Positions 32,336-41,669 of a stretch of DNA of 64,000 nt are shown here, one piece after another (position 1 is the first letter of the stretch; every line of letters starts with the position of its first letter). The notes beneath the pieces are model-generated. The model was not told the DNA's origin, did no database searches, and saw nothing but the letters and a program-made list of their open reading frames with translations. Where the stretch lies: assembly GCA_017629145.1 (NCBI GenBank), contig JAGBXR010000036.1, positions 124,001 to 188,000 on the forward strand, in the 5' to 3' direction. The translations under genes and the position numbers were made by a program. The stretch is from Alistipes sp. (GTDB taxonomy: Bacteria > Bacteroidota > Bacteroidia > Bacteroidales > Rikenellaceae).

Positions 32336-34591
32336 ATGCTATACGCACAGGTAGTCCTGCCGTTGGCACAACCCAGCTACACGTTTGCTGTAGATGAGTC
32401 GTTGGCCATAGGTGTAGGCGATGCCGTTGTCGTACAGTTTGGCAGCAGCCGTTTTTATACAGGTATCGTATGGTCGCTCAGCGAGGAGCGTCCCGACTAT
32501 CCGCACATCAAGTCGGTGCTGCGTAAGTTGTATAGTTTTCCGCTGCTCAATTCCGAGGCTATGAGGCTTTGGGAGTGGGTGGCGGAGTATTATTTATGCT
32601 ATGTTGGCGAGGTTATGCGCGTAGCCTTGCCATCGCTTGCCAAGCCCTCGGCAACCACTATCGCCGAGCTTGACGAACGCTCTATCGAGCCACCCTCGGA
32701 GACCTTCGTGGCACTTGTCGAGGAGCTGCGTAGCGAGGAGGCTTTGGCCGGGTATGTGGCGAAGCATTGTCGCCGCGCACCGCGTCGTACGGCCACTATG
32801 GATCTCATAGCATCTCTTGCTCTCGAACGAGGCTATGCCGATGGCTTCGTGCCACGTCGTATGGTCGATGCCGATGCTACGGCACTTGCAGCATTGCGCT
32901 CCAAGGGGCTTATTGTTACCGAACGACGTGCTCGTGAGCGCAATATCTCCGGCTCGGGGGCATTCCTTCTGCCCACACTCTCCGAGTCGCAGAGCCACGC
33001 CCTTGCAACCATACGTGATGCCCACGCCGAGGGGCGTGTGGCGCTGTTGCACGGCGTTACGGGCTCGGGTAAGACCGAGATATACATCCACCTTATCGCC
33101 GAGGAGCTTGCTGCAGGTCGCGATGTGATGCTGCTCGTTCCCGAGATTGTCATCACCTCGCAGCTTATCGAGCGTCTGGAGCGAATCTTCGAAGGTCGCA
33201 CCACAACCTACCACTCGCGTCTCACGCCACTGCGTCGTGGCGAGACCTTCCTGCGTTTAGCGACATCTGCTGGCGGAGAACTTATCGTCGGTGTGCGCTC
33301 GGCTCTGTTCCTGCCTGTGAACCGCGCAGGTCTGATTATCGTCGACGAGGAGCACGACCCGAGCTACAAACAGAGCGACCCCGCACCGCGCTACAACGCG
33401 CGCGACTGTGCGGTGTTTATGGGCAAGATCTATGGCGCAAGGGTGGTGTTAGGTAGTGCCACGCCATCGTTGGAGAGCTACGTCAATGCTCTCTCGGGCA
33501 AGTATCAGTATGTCGAGCTCAACGAGCGCTGGGGCGATGCTCTGCTACCTGAAATCGTTGTCTCGGATACACTTCGTGCGGTGAAGCGCGGTGAGCGCCG
33601 CACGCACTTCAATGTAGAGTTGCTCAACTCGATAAGTACCTCGCTTGCAGATGGTAAGCAGGCGATATTGTTTCAGAATCGCAGGGGTTATGCCCCATAT
33701 ATACAGTGTCGCACGTGTGGTTACTCGCCACGCTGTCCGCACTGCAACGTCACCCTCACGCAGCACAACACATCGTCGCGTATGGAGTGCCACTATTGTG
33801 GTTACTCGGAGCCGCGTCGCAATGTCTGCCCCAACTGCGAAACGCAGGATATGTCGCCTATGGGCTTCGGTACCGAGAGGGTCGAGGAGGAGATTTCACG
33901 TCTCTTCCCCGAGGCGCGTGTTGCGCGTTTGGATGGCGACACCTCCTCGTCGGAGAGTTCGTTTCGACGCATAGTCCGTGAGTTCGAGATGGGCGAGACG
34001 GATATCCTTGTAGGCACTCAGATTCTGGGTAAGGGCTTTGATTTCGGGGGAGTTACGACTGTGGGAATACTCAATGCCGACAACCTTCTCTCGACGCCCG
34101 ATTTTCGTGCTGCGGAGCGTGCCTTCCAGCTTATGACCCAGGTTGCAGGCCGCGCTGGCCGACGTGAGCAGAGGGGTCGTGTCGTGGTGCAGACTTCGTT
34201 GCCAAACCACCCCGTCATCCGTGAGGTGGCCCTCGGCGACTATCGTGCTATGGCTCTTGTCGAACTGCGTGAGCGCGAGGCATTTGGCTATCCGCCATAC
34301 TCCCATCTCATACGTCTTCTGTTGCGCCATACGGACAGGGAGCAGCTCGCTCGAGGTGCAACCTTTGTGGCTGGTGTTATGCGTCAGAAGTTCGGCTCGA
34401 GGGTGCTTGGTCCGGTATCGGCCGCAGTCGAGAGATTCAGGGGAGAGTATCGCTCCGAGATATTGCTCAAGATCGAGAGTGGCGCATCGATGCAGCGTGC
34501 ACGCAATATGCTGCGCGATGTGTTGCGCACAGCGGCAGAGAACAAGGAACATAAAAAACTGATTATCAATGTCGATGTCGATGCTTGGTAG
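32336..34591 (+). CDS. priA: Primosomal replication restart helicase PriA
   Basis: The protein has 751 aa. PriA recognises stalled forks and reloads DnaB. The N-terminal 3'-end-binding domain is followed by a helicase core with Walker A GVTGSGKTE (K246) and the DEEH box at 337-340. Eight cysteines in two zinc knuckles start at C458 (CRTCG, CPHC, CHYCG, CPNC). Helicase motifs V and VI read GTQILGKGFDF and QVAGRAGR. The C-terminal domain ends in KKLIINVDVDAW, which contains the usual terminal aromatic. comF begins inside its last codons. Confidence 0.96.
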   Translation: MLYAQVVLPLAQPSYTFAVDESLAIGVGDAVVVQFGSSRFYTGIVWSLSEERPDYPHIKSVLRKLYSFPLLNSEAMRLWEWVAEYYLCYVGEVMRVALPSLAKPSATTIAELDERSIEPPSETFVALVEELRSEEALAGYVAKHCRRAPRRTATMDLIASLALERGYADGFVPRRMVDADATALAALRSKGLIVTERRARERNISGSGAFLLPTLSESQSHALATIRDAHAEGRVALLHGVTGSGKTEIYIHLIAEELAAGRDVMLLVPEIVITSQLIERLERIFEGRTTTYHSRLTPLRRGETFLRLATSAGGELIVGVRSALFLPVNRAGLIIVDEEHDPSYKQSDPAPRYNARDCAVFMGKIYGARVVLGSATPSLESYVNALSGKYQYVELNERWGDALLPEIVVSDTLRAVKRGERRTHFNVELLNSISTSLADGKQAILFQNRRGYAPYIQCRTCGYSPRCPHCNVTLTQHNTSSRMECHYCGYSEPRRNVCPNCETQDMSPMGFGTERVEEEISRLFPEARVARLDGDTSSSESSFRRIVREFEMGETDILVGTQILGKGFDFGGVTTVGILNADNLLSTPDFRAAERAFQLMTQVAGRAGRREQRGRVVVQTSLPNHPVIREVALGDYRAMALVELREREAFGYPPYSHLIRLLLRHTDREQLARGATFVAGVMRQKFGSRVLGPVSAAVERFRGEYRSEILLKIESGASMQRARNMLRDVLRTAAENKEHKKLIINVDVDAW

Positions 34592-35291
34592 GGCACTTCG
34601 TGCTGTGCGCTCGCTGCTCTTCCCGAGTAGTTGTATGATATGCGGTGAGCACATCGCTAAGCAGATGCACGGCATATGCATCCGATGTCGCTACGAAATA
34701 CCACTTACGGGATATTGTCACTTGGCGGAAAATCCCGTTAAGGAGCATTTCGCTGGCCTTGTACCTCTGGTGCAGGGCTCTGCTTTTTTGTTCTATTCGG
34801 GTCAGAGCCTGTGGCGCGATATGGTACATCGCTTCAAGTATGGAGGCGAGTGGGCTATTGCCGAGAGTATGGGTCGTTGGTATGGCGCAGAGCTCCGAGC
34901 GTCAGCTCTTTACGACGATGTTGATGTTGTTATTCCTGTGCCGCTGCATCCACTCAAAACGCTGCGCCGAGGCTACAACCAGACGCGCTACCTTGCCGAG
35001 GGCATAGCTCACGAACTGGGTGTCGAGGTGTGCAACGGAGCTGTTGTCCGCAAACGAAATAATCCGCCTCAGGCGCGCCGTCGTGGCAGCGAGAGGTGGG
35101 ATAATGTAGAGTCGCTCTTTGCGTTGCGCCGAGTCGATTTGTTGCGTGGCCGTCACGTGCTTCTCGTCGACGATGTCCTCACCTCGGGTGCTACGCTCTA
35201 CGCGTGTGCCGAGGCTATCCTTAGGGAGTTGCCCGATTGTCGTATATCTGTCGCTACGTTGGCTGTAACGCAGCGTATACTTAAGGAATAA
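34569..35291 (+). CDS. comF: ComF-family amidophosphoribosyltransferase-like protein
   Basis: The protein has 240 aa. Four N-terminal cysteines (CMICGEH ... GICIRC) form a zinc ribbon. The C-terminal phosphoribosyltransferase domain has the PRPP loop LVDDVLTSGATL and the ComF motif RRGYNQTRYLAEGIA. ComF supports DNA uptake in competent bacteria, and many non-competent ones keep it beside priA. The ATG at 34569 lies inside priA, a 23-bp overlap that points to translational coupling. Its 3' end overlaps the end of the convergent phosphoesterase gene by 11 bp. Confidence 0.93.
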   Translation: MSMSMLGRALRAVRSLLFPSSCMICGEHIAKQMHGICIRCRYEIPLTGYCHLAENPVKEHFAGLVPLVQGSAFLFYSGQSLWRDMVHRFKYGGEWAIAESMGRWYGAELRASALYDDVDVVIPVPLHPLKTLRRGYNQTRYLAEGIAHELGVEVCNGAVVRKRNNPPQARRRGSERWDNVESLFALRRVDLLRGRHVLLVDDVLTSGATLYACAEAILRELPDCRISVATLAVTQRILKE

Positions 35292-36456
35292 CCATCTCGA
35301 ACGTCTCTCCGAATCGGTCTGTAGCCTTGATAGTCAGTGTGTTGTCCGTAGAAGTGCGGCGATAGCGGAAGTAGTGTCGCGCAGGTATTGCCGAGCGGCG
35401 CAGACGCTCCATAATGATCTCGGGATACGAGGCCTCGCTCTCGACATATCTCATATATTCGGGGTCGGCGATAGCAAATCGCTCCATATCGTGCCACGTT
35501 GCGCCATCCTCGCTGCAACGCACACTCCATCTGTCATCCACACCCCAGATTTTCACTACGACATACTCCTCGTTATCCTTGACCTCGCCTTCGCTCCACG
35601 CAACCATCTGATACTCTGCCGAGTGCTCAAGGGTGCGGAAGTGCCACTCGAGGCTGTTGTCGCGCTCCTCAACGATAAGCACGCCACGTGGTGTTCCATC
35701 GGCGCATATCGGTGCGTGCCACAGGTTGCCGTTGACCTGCGCTACGCTGTGCTCAACGACATTCGAGGCAATATCGAATGTGTTATTGCGGTGGCCGTGA
35801 CCCGTTATGAGGTGCAATTCGCGGTCGCCGACCAGGTCGATAATCTCCTGTGCGTAGGGTATGGCTATGCCTTTGCGCGCGTCGTATGCCGGAGCGTGCA
35901 TCGCAATGATTATGCGCTTATCTTCGCTCACGCGGCGCAGGGTGCGTCGCAGCCAGCGCATCTGTGTTCGGTCGATGCCGAGCGAATAGTCGAAATAGTT
36001 GTTGTACAATATGTTATCGAGTCCGATAAAGAGGCTGTTGCCAAGCTCCATAGCATAGTATCGCTTGCCAAACGTACGGCAATAATCGCGTAGTGCGCGC
36101 CTCTCGCGACCCTCGATTTTGCGGTCGTAGTCGTGGTTGCCAGGTACGGTGAGAAGCTGCACGCCAAGCTTATCGAACATATGCTTGATGCGTGGCAGAT
36201 GCTCCATCGTGTCCCACACTACATCGCCCGTGATGAGTATCGCTTCGGGCGTATCGTCCTCGCGGTCGTACTCGGCGAGTATCGAGGCTATGGCCGGCAT
36301 AATGTCGCTTTCGAAACTATCTATCTGCGCCTCGGTCTGTGTCTGGCTGTCGCCCAGTACAATAAGGTTAAATCCTGTATTATCAGCCTCTTGCGCTACG
36401 GTGGGTTGCGCCGTTGCAAGAAGCGCTAATATGAATAAATGCTTTAGTTTTTTCAT
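35281..36456 (-). CDS. Exported calcineurin-like metallophosphoesterase
   Basis: The protein has 391 aa. A signal peptide (about 1-21, ending TVAQ) precedes a calcineurin-like fold. The metal motifs are GDSQ (Asp-His-variant first box), ILITGDVVWD, PGNHDYDRK, AMHAPAYD and ITGHGHRN. The first box has GDSQ where many members have GDxH, so one metal ligand is changed. A C-terminal beta-rich domain (about 285-391) resembles a fibronectin or purple-acid-phosphatase-like domain. The substrate is unknown. It has its own promoter at 36491-36498, and its 3' end overlaps comF tail to tail by 11 bp. Confidence 0.88.
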   Translation of the reverse strand: MKKLKHLFILALLATAQPTVAQEADNTGFNLIVLGDSQTQTEAQIDSFESDIMPAIASILAEYDREDDTPEAILITGDVVWDTMEHLPRIKHMFDKLGVQLLTVPGNHDYDRKIEGRERRALRDYCRTFGKRYYAMELGNSLFIGLDNILYNNYFDYSLGIDRTQMRWLRRTLRRVSEDKRIIIAMHAPAYDARKGIAIPYAQEIIDLVGDRELHLITGHGHRNNTFDIASNVVEHSVAQVNGNLWHAPICADGTPRGVLIVEERDNSLEWHFRTLEHSAEYQMVAWSEGEVKDNEEYVVVKIWGVDDRWSVRCSEDGATWHDMERFAIADPEYMRYVESEASYPEIIMERLRRSAIPARHYFRYRRTSTDNTLTIKATDRFGETFEMVIP

Positions 36457-36490
36457 CTTTAGAACACTGTTTTCTCAATTAACACCATCG

Positions 36491-36498
36491 CAAAGATA
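36491..36498 (-). promoter_or_regulatory. -7 box for the phosphoesterase gene
   Basis: Minus-strand TATCTTTG, 34 bp before the ATG at 36456. Confidence 0.7.
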
Positions 36499-36572
36499 TA
36501 CGTTTTGTCTCAAATACTACCACGCGGAGCGAAAAAAGTATGCGCACGCGTGCGTAGTCACGAAAAAATTAG

Positions 36573-36580
36573 TACCTTTG
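36573..36580 (+). promoter_or_regulatory. -7 box for dnaX, 7 bp from the start codon
   Basis: TACCTTTG ends 7 bp before the dnaX ATG at 36588. If transcription begins at the usual distance, the mRNA is leaderless or nearly so. Confidence 0.65.
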
Positions 36581-36587
36581 TTCCGTT

Positions 36588-38381
36588 ATGGAGAATTTTG
36601 TTGTTTCAGCACGTAAATATCGCCCTGCAACCTTCGCTTCGGTTGTGGGACAACGACATATTACCTCGACGCTTAAGAACGCTATAGAGCGCGGACAGCT
36701 TGCCCACGCCTATCTCTTCTGTGGCCCACGTGGTGTCGGTAAGACAACCTGTGCACGAATCTTCGCAAAGTCGGTGAACTGCCTCAATCCACAGGCAGGC
36801 GAGGCTTGCAACGAGTGCGCATTCTGTCGCTCGTTCAACGAGGGTCGCTCGCTCAATGTACACGAGCTCGATGCTGCGTCGAACAACTCGGTAGACGACA
36901 TCCGCAACCTCATCGAGCAGGTGCGTATCATTCCGCAGGAGGGTAGCTACTCGGTCTTCGTCATCGATGAGGTGCATATGCTCTCGCCGGCAGCCTTCAA
37001 CGCCTTCCTTAAGACCTTGGAGGAGCCACCACGCCACGCTATCTTCGTGTTGGCCACTACCGAGAAGCATAAGATCATCCCCACAATCCTCTCGCGTTGC
37101 CAGATCTACGACTTCAACCGCATCAAGGTTGAGGATGGCGTGGAGTACCTGCGCTATATCGCCCAGAAGGAGGGTGTTGTGGCAGATGACGAGGCGCTCA
37201 ACCTCATCGCCCATAAGGCTGATGGCGGTATGCGCGATGCGCTGTCGATGTTCGATAAGGCTGTGTCGTTTTGCGGCAATAACCTCAACTATAAGGATGT
37301 AGCCTCTACGCTCAACGTCCTCGACTACGACACCTACTTCTCGGTTACGGATATGTTGCGTGAGGGTCGCTATACCGATGCGCTCATCGCCTTCGACGGT
37401 GTGCTCTCGCGAGGCTTCTCGCCACAGGTCTTCGTCTCGGGTCTCAATGCCCACCTTCGCGACCTGCTTATGGCCAAGGGCCCTGCGGCATCGCTTGTCG
37501 AGTTTACAGGTGCGCTTGTTGAGCGCTATCGAGCGCAGGCGGCACTCTGTGATGAGAGCTTCCTCTTCAATGGCATATCGTTGCTCACCGAGGCGGATGG
37601 TCGATTGCGACAATCATCAAATCAGCGTTTACTTGTTGAACTGGGACTTATGAAGATATCGGGTCTCGGTCAAAAAAAAAATAGTGAGGTAGCTGAGTCG
37701 AGTTTCGTAACCTCGTTTGCGTTGCCCGACCTTATGCCTGGCGCAACTGCGACTCCGCCACAGCCAAGTGTTGCACCACAGCCAAGTGCTGCACCACAGC
37801 CTGTGCCGCAACCTGCGGCGGTTGCTCAACCAACTCCGCAGCCAAGTGTTGCTCCACAGCCTCAAGTGGCGAGGGGTGTAGCGGCCGAGAGTGGTGAGCG
37901 TCCAGCGCGACGAGCAACTGCGGTACGCACTGCGAAGTCGACATTCTCGATTAACGCAATGTTGGGCGAGGATGCCAAGCGCGGAGTGCAAGGCGACGAG
38001 GCGGCGGAGGCAGTAGTCAACGTCGATCCCAGGAGCGAGGAGAAACTCAAGGCGGCAAAGGCATCCTATGTGGCAATGCTTATGGCATCGAAGCCACGCT
38101 ATGGTGTGGTCTTCGAGACGATGACCATTGAGGGCAATGCTGTGACGGTGACGGTCCCATCGCGCGAGCTTGGCGATGACATCCTGCGCGACTCACGCGA
38201 GTGGATGGGAGGTCTTGCAGAGCACGCAGGTGTCGATGGTTTCATCGAGCTCAAGGTCAACGTCAACGAGAAGGTCAAGGCTGCGAAGCCTATAACCCTT
38301 GAGGATAGGCTGCGTCATCTGACCAATAAGAATGGAGCACTTATCACGATGATAGAGACTTTGGGCCTTGACGCCCAGTAA
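36588..38381 (+). CDS. dnaX: DNA polymerase III subunits tau (and possibly gamma)
   Basis: The full frame has 597 aa. The start is supported by the family's MENF-VSARKYRP opening. The AAA+ clamp-loader domains I-III have Walker A GPRGVGKTT (K52), the zinc cysteines around CLNPQAGEACNECAFC, the DEXH-type VIDEVHML, and sensor 1 ATTEKHKI followed by the SRC motif LSRC. Residues ~376-450 are a Pro/Gln/Ala linker with repeats of APQPS, then comes a C-terminal tau domain. A run of ten A (37672-37681) falls exactly between domain III and the linker. A shift there gives a 365-residue gamma-like product. The TAA stop is the start of family I copy 5. Confidence 0.96.
   Translation: MENFVVSARKYRPATFASVVGQRHITSTLKNAIERGQLAHAYLFCGPRGVGKTTCARIFAKSVNCLNPQAGEACNECAFCRSFNEGRSLNVHELDAASNNSVDDIRNLIEQVRIIPQEGSYSVFVIDEVHMLSPAAFNAFLKTLEEPPRHAIFVLATTEKHKIIPTILSRCQIYDFNRIKVEDGVEYLRYIAQKEGVVADDEALNLIAHKADGGMRDALSMFDKAVSFCGNNLNYKDVASTLNVLDYDTYFSVTDMLREGRYTDALIAFDGVLSRGFSPQVFVSGLNAHLRDLLMAKGPAASLVEFTGALVERYRAQAALCDESFLFNGISLLTEADGRLRQSSNQRLLVELGLMKISGLGQKKNSEVAESSFVTSFALPDLMPGATATPPQPSVAPQPSAAPQPVPQPAAVAQPTPQPSVAPQPQVARGVAAESGERPARRATAVRTAKSTFSINAMLGEDAKRGVQGDEAAEAVVNVDPRSEEKLKAAKASYVAMLMASKPRYGVVFETMTIEGNAVTVTVPSRELGDDILRDSREWMGGLAEHAGVDGFIELKVNVNEKVKAAKPITLEDRLRHLTNKNGALITMIETLGLDAQ
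37671..37687 (+). promoter_or_regulatory. Putative slippage/frameshift site in dnaX (C-A10-TAG-TGA)
   Basis: The 0 frame reads CAA AAA AAA AAT AGT GAG. Gain of one A in the transcript, or a -1 ribosomal shift, gives AAA TAG TGA, two adjacent stops. The product would end GLGQKKK at 365 residues. E. coli makes gamma by -1 shifting on A AAA AAG and Thermus by transcript slippage on a run of A in dnaX. The position is equivalent. Only weak downstream pairing (GAGGT/ACCTC) is seen. Confidence 0.7.
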
Positions 38382-38504
38382 TTTTTGTGATAAGAGGCCA
38401 TCTGCGTCACCGAGCTTATCTCCACGAATGGGAAATATCTCAAGTATGTCCCATCCGTATCGATTGCGACTCGGCAACACATCTAACCTCTTCTGACAAA
38501 AATT
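38380..38504 (+). repeat. Family I nested palindrome, copy 5 (divergent)
   Basis: AATTTTTGTGATAAGAGG pairs with CCTCTTCTGACAAAAATT. The left arm begins in the dnaX stop codon. The inner stem is short: CGAATGGGA with TCCCATCCG, apex TAT-CTCAA-GTA. It has no 9-bp array after it. The rest of the gap to tyrS holds a small perfect hairpin GCCTTGT/ACAAGGC (38533-38548) and an AT-rich leader. Confidence 0.8.
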
Positions 38505-38596
38505 ACGGAGGAGGGGATAGTAAGTAACTATGCCTTGTGAACAAGGCGGAAAGTATTAAGCAAGAAAATTTGAATTTAATAAAAGCATAGACTAAA

Positions 38597-39892
38597 ATGA
38601 TTAAGGATTTTGTTCAGGAGCTCGAGTGGCGTGGTATGATTCACACCATTATGCCAGGAGCGAAGGAGCAGTTGCAGAAGGAGATGACAACAGCTTATCT
38701 CGGTATCGACCCTACAGCTGACTCATTGCATATCGGTCACCTTGTAGGTGTTATGATTTTGAAGCACTTCCAGATGTGTGGACACCGTCCCATCGCCCTT
38801 ATTGGTGGTGCTACGGGTATGATTGGCGACCCTTCGGGTAAGTCACAGGAGCGTAACCTCCTCGACGAGGCTACATTGCGTCACAACCAGGAGGCTATCA
38901 AGAACCAGCTCGCACGTCTCATCGACTTCGACTCCGAGGCCGAGAACCACGCGTTGCTCGTAAACAACTACGACTGGATGAAGGAGTTCTCGTTCCTCGA
39001 CTTCGCACGCGACATCGGTAAGTGTATCACCGTAAACTATATGATGGCCAAGGATTCGGTGAAGAAGCGCTTCAATGGCGAGGGTGACGGTATGTCATTT
39101 ACAGAGTTCACCTACCAGCTCCTCCAGGGCTACGACTTCTTGCACCTATACCAGCAGTACAACTGCAAGGTGCAGCTCGGTGGTGCCGACCAGTGGGGTA
39201 ACATCACCACAGGTACAGAGCTCATCCGCCGCAAGCTCGGCGCCGAGGCAGAGGCTTTCGCCATAACCTGCCCACTCATCACAAAGGCTGACGGTACAAA
39301 GTTCGGTAAGACCGAGAGTGGCAACGTATGGCTCGATGCGCGCTATACATCGCCATACAAGTTCTACCAGTTCTGGCTCAACGTGAGCGATGACGATGCA
39401 AAGCGTTACATCAAGATCTTCACACTTCTCGACCGCGAGACTATCGAGCAGCTCATCCGCGAGCACGACGAGGCTCCGCACCTCCGCGCATTGCAGCGCC
39501 GTTTGGCCGAGGAGATCACCACTATGATCCACTCGAAGGAGGAGTTGGAGAAGGCACAGGCTGCTACCAACATCCTCTTCGGCAACGCTACCTCGGAGGC
39601 TCTCCGCTCGTTGGACGAGGAGACACTCTTGCAGGTGTTCGACGGTGTGCCACAGTTCACCATCTCGCGCGATGATTTGGCGAAGCCATTCATCGACATC
39701 GTTGCCGAGTCGTGCAAGGTATTCCCATCGAAGGGTGAGTGCCGCAAGATGGTGCAGGGCGGTGGCGTGCAGCTCAACAAGGAGAAGGTTACCGATCCTA
39801 TGCGTGCCGTAACCGAGGCTGACCTCATCGCTGGCAAGTATCTGCTCGCACAGCGCGGCAAGAAAAACTACTATCTAATCACCGTACAATAG
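38597..39892 (+). CDS. tyrS: Tyrosyl-tRNA synthetase
   Basis: The protein has 431 aa, the bacterial TyrRS length. A class I Rossmann domain carries HIGH exactly at 45-48 and KFGKT at 235-239 (the KMSKS equivalent). Tyrosine-binding residues appear in [12 protein letters not shown] and GGADQWGN. The C-terminal S4-like RNA-binding domain (about 360-431) reads [15 protein letters not shown]. folB starts 11 bp downstream from a GTG, so tyrS, folB and the transporter are probably one operon. No T-box is seen upstream and no -7 box was clear. Confidence 0.97.
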   Translation: MIKDFVQELEWRGMIHTIMPGAKEQLQKEMTTAYLGIDPTADSLHIGHLVGVMILKHFQMCGHRPIALIGGATGMIGDPSGKSQERNLLDEATLRHNQEAIKNQLARLIDFDSEAENHALLVNNYDWMKEFSFLDFARDIGKCITVNYMMAKDSVKKRFNGEGDGMSFTEFTYQLLQGYDFLHLYQQYNCKVQLGGADQWGNITTGTELIRRKLGAEAEAFAITCPLITKADGTKFGKTESGNVWLDARYTSPYKFYQFWLNVSDDDAKRYIKIFTLLDRETIEQLIREHDEAPHLRALQRRLAEEITTMIHSKEELEKAQAATNILFGNATSEALRSLDEETLLQVFDGVPQFTISRDDLAKPFIDIVAESCKVFPSKGECRKMVQGGGVQLNKEKVTDPMRAVTEADLIAGKYLLAQRGKKNYYLITVQ

Positions 39893-39902
39893 TCCTCTGA
39901 TT

Positions 39903-40262
39903 GTGGAAAAGAGCTACACCATACGACTTAACAACATATCGCTGCGTGCCTATCACGGCTGCTACGACCTCGAGCAGCAGGTAGGTAATCGCTATCGTGT
40001 CGACCTGGCAATACGTACGCCTCTGGGCGAGCTTCACCGCGAGGACGATGTCACCAAGGCGGTGAACTACCTCACCGTATACGAGATTGTCGAGCGCACT
40101 ATGCAGCGCACGCAGCGCACTATCGAGGCTGCGGCAGCCAACGTCATCGATGCCATACGTGCCGAGTTCCCGGCTATCGAGAGCATCGAGTGCACCGTGG
40201 CAAAGATTGCGCCTCCGCTGGGTGGCAAGGTCGAGAGTGTGAGTGTAACACTTGTTGGATAG
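39903..40262 (+). CDS. folB: Dihydroneopterin aldolase
   Basis: The protein has 119 aa, starting at GTG 39903, the only start codon that keeps the full first strand (KSYTIRLNNISLRAYHGCY). FolB converts dihydroneopterin to 6-hydroxymethyl-dihydropterin and glycolaldehyde for folate. The family Tyr-His-Gly motif is AYHGCYDLEQ, with the catalytic Glu in the same segment and the catalytic Lys in CTVAKIAPPLGG. It lies 11 bp after tyrS and 23 bp before the transporter. Other folate genes are not here; queD at 6.4 kb is in a related pterin route. Confidence 0.92.
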   Translation: MEKSYTIRLNNISLRAYHGCYDLEQQVGNRYRVDLAIRTPLGELHREDDVTKAVNYLTVYEIVERTMQRTQRTIEAAAANVIDAIRAEFPAIESIECTVAKIAPPLGGKVESVSVTLVG

Positions 40263-40285
40263 ATAATAAAAAAAGGCTTTTGGAT

Positions 40286-41620
40286 ATGAGTTCAATAGAA
40301 AAGCGTGGTGGTTTTGGCGGTAAGCTTGCTGCCATCCTCGCTGCCGCAGGTTCGGCAATCGGCCTCGGCAACATCTGGCGTTTCCCCTATATCACGAGTG
40401 AGAATGGTGGTGGAGCCTTCATTCTCATATATCTCGGATGTATCCTTTTGCTCGGTCTTCCGCTCCTTATCGCGGAGTTTGCCGTAGGTCACAACACCAA
40501 GCGTAACCCTATCGATGCCTTCTCGACAATCCGCAAGGGTTGGGGCTGGCTCGGCGCTATGGGCATCATCTCGGTGACGCTCATTATGGGCTACTACTTC
40601 GTAATCTCGGGCTGGACGCTCAACTACGCTATATCGTCGGCTACGAATGCCATTACGGGCGACTATGGTGCATTCTTTAGTGAGTTTACGACGGGTGTGT
40701 GGAAGCCTCTGCTCTTCACCTACCTCTTCATCCTCGCCAACCACTTCATCATCATCGGTGGTGTGCAGGGCGGTATCGAGAAGGCGTCGAAGGTTATGAT
40801 GCCTCTGCTCTTCGCTATCCTCATCGCTTTGGCTATCTACTCGTTGTGGTTGCCCGAGGGTCGCGAGGCGTTGGGCAATGTCTTCACTCCCGACTTCTCG
40901 AAGGTTACGGGTAAGACCTTCCTCGATGCTATGGGTCAGGCCTTCTTTACCTTGTCAGTAGGTATGGGTGCAATGCTCATCTATGGCTCATACTTCAAGG
41001 ATGGCACCAAGATCGCAGGTACGGCAATCAGCGTTGTGTCGCTCGACACGCTTGTGGCACTTACGGCTGCTGTCATCATCTTCTCGGCAGGTGTTGCCGA
41101 CCAGAGCGGTATGCAGCTTGCCTTCGTAGCTATGCCAAAGGTATTTGCCTCAATGCCATTGGGCAATATGTGGGCTACGCTCTTCTTCCTGTTGTTGGGC
41201 CTTGCGGCGCTCTCGTCGACAATATCGATGCACGAGGCTGTCACCTCATACTTTGTCGAAAAGCGCGGTATGTCGCGTGGCGTAGGTGCAACAATCGTCA
41301 CAGTTGTGGCAATGCTTTTAGCTACCGTGGCTTCCCTTTCGCTCGGCGTGTGGGATAGCTACCGCGTGGCAGGTATGAACTTCTTCTCGTTGCTCGATAA
41401 CTTCACAGCTATTGTTATGCTCCCAGTACTCGGTATCCTCACCTCGGTATTCGTAGGTTGGATATGGAAGAAGGAGGATATGCGCAAGGAGCTTACGGCG
41501 CAGGGCGGTGTCGATGCGGCAACCTATCCCGTCATCCGCTTCCTGCTGCGCTACGTATGCCCCGTGCTGGTGTCGGTAGTATTCATATGCGGCATCGTGG
41601 CATTTATCAGCGGATTATAA
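40286..41620 (+). CDS. Sodium-dependent transporter, NSS (SNF) family
   Basis: The protein has 444 aa from the ATG at 40286; an upstream in-frame start at 40190 lies inside folB and is rejected. The LeuT-like 11-TM form of the neurotransmitter:sodium symporter family is shown by AAAGSAIGLGNIWRFPY in TM1 (Na+ and substrate site) and the short C-terminus. MhsT/LeuT relatives take up aromatic or aliphatic amino acids; this one may import tyrosine or tryptophan given its place after tyrS, but that is context only. It lies 23 bp after folB. Confidence 0.93.
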   Translation: MSSIEKRGGFGGKLAAILAAAGSAIGLGNIWRFPYITSENGGGAFILIYLGCILLLGLPLLIAEFAVGHNTKRNPIDAFSTIRKGWGWLGAMGIISVTLIMGYYFVISGWTLNYAISSATNAITGDYGAFFSEFTTGVWKPLLFTYLFILANHFIIIGGVQGGIEKASKVMMPLLFAILIALAIYSLWLPEGREALGNVFTPDFSKVTGKTFLDAMGQAFFTLSVGMGAMLIYGSYFKDGTKIAGTAISVVSLDTLVALTAAVIIFSAGVADQSGMQLAFVAMPKVFASMPLGNMWATLFFLLLGLAALSSTISMHEAVTSYFVEKRGMSRGVGATIVTVVAMLLATVASLSLGVWDSYRVAGMNFFSLLDNFTAIVMLPVLGILTSVFVGWIWKKEDMRKELTAQGGVDAATYPVIRFLLRYVCPVLVSVVFICGIVAFISGL

Positions 41621-41669
41621 TCTAACTAAACGAAACTCAATAAATTAACTCAATAAACAAATCTATCAT

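Noticed and set aside
38505..38596. T-box or other riboswitch before tyrS
   Set aside because: No T-box sequence, specifier loop or antiterminator is visible; only a small perfect hairpin at 38533-38548.
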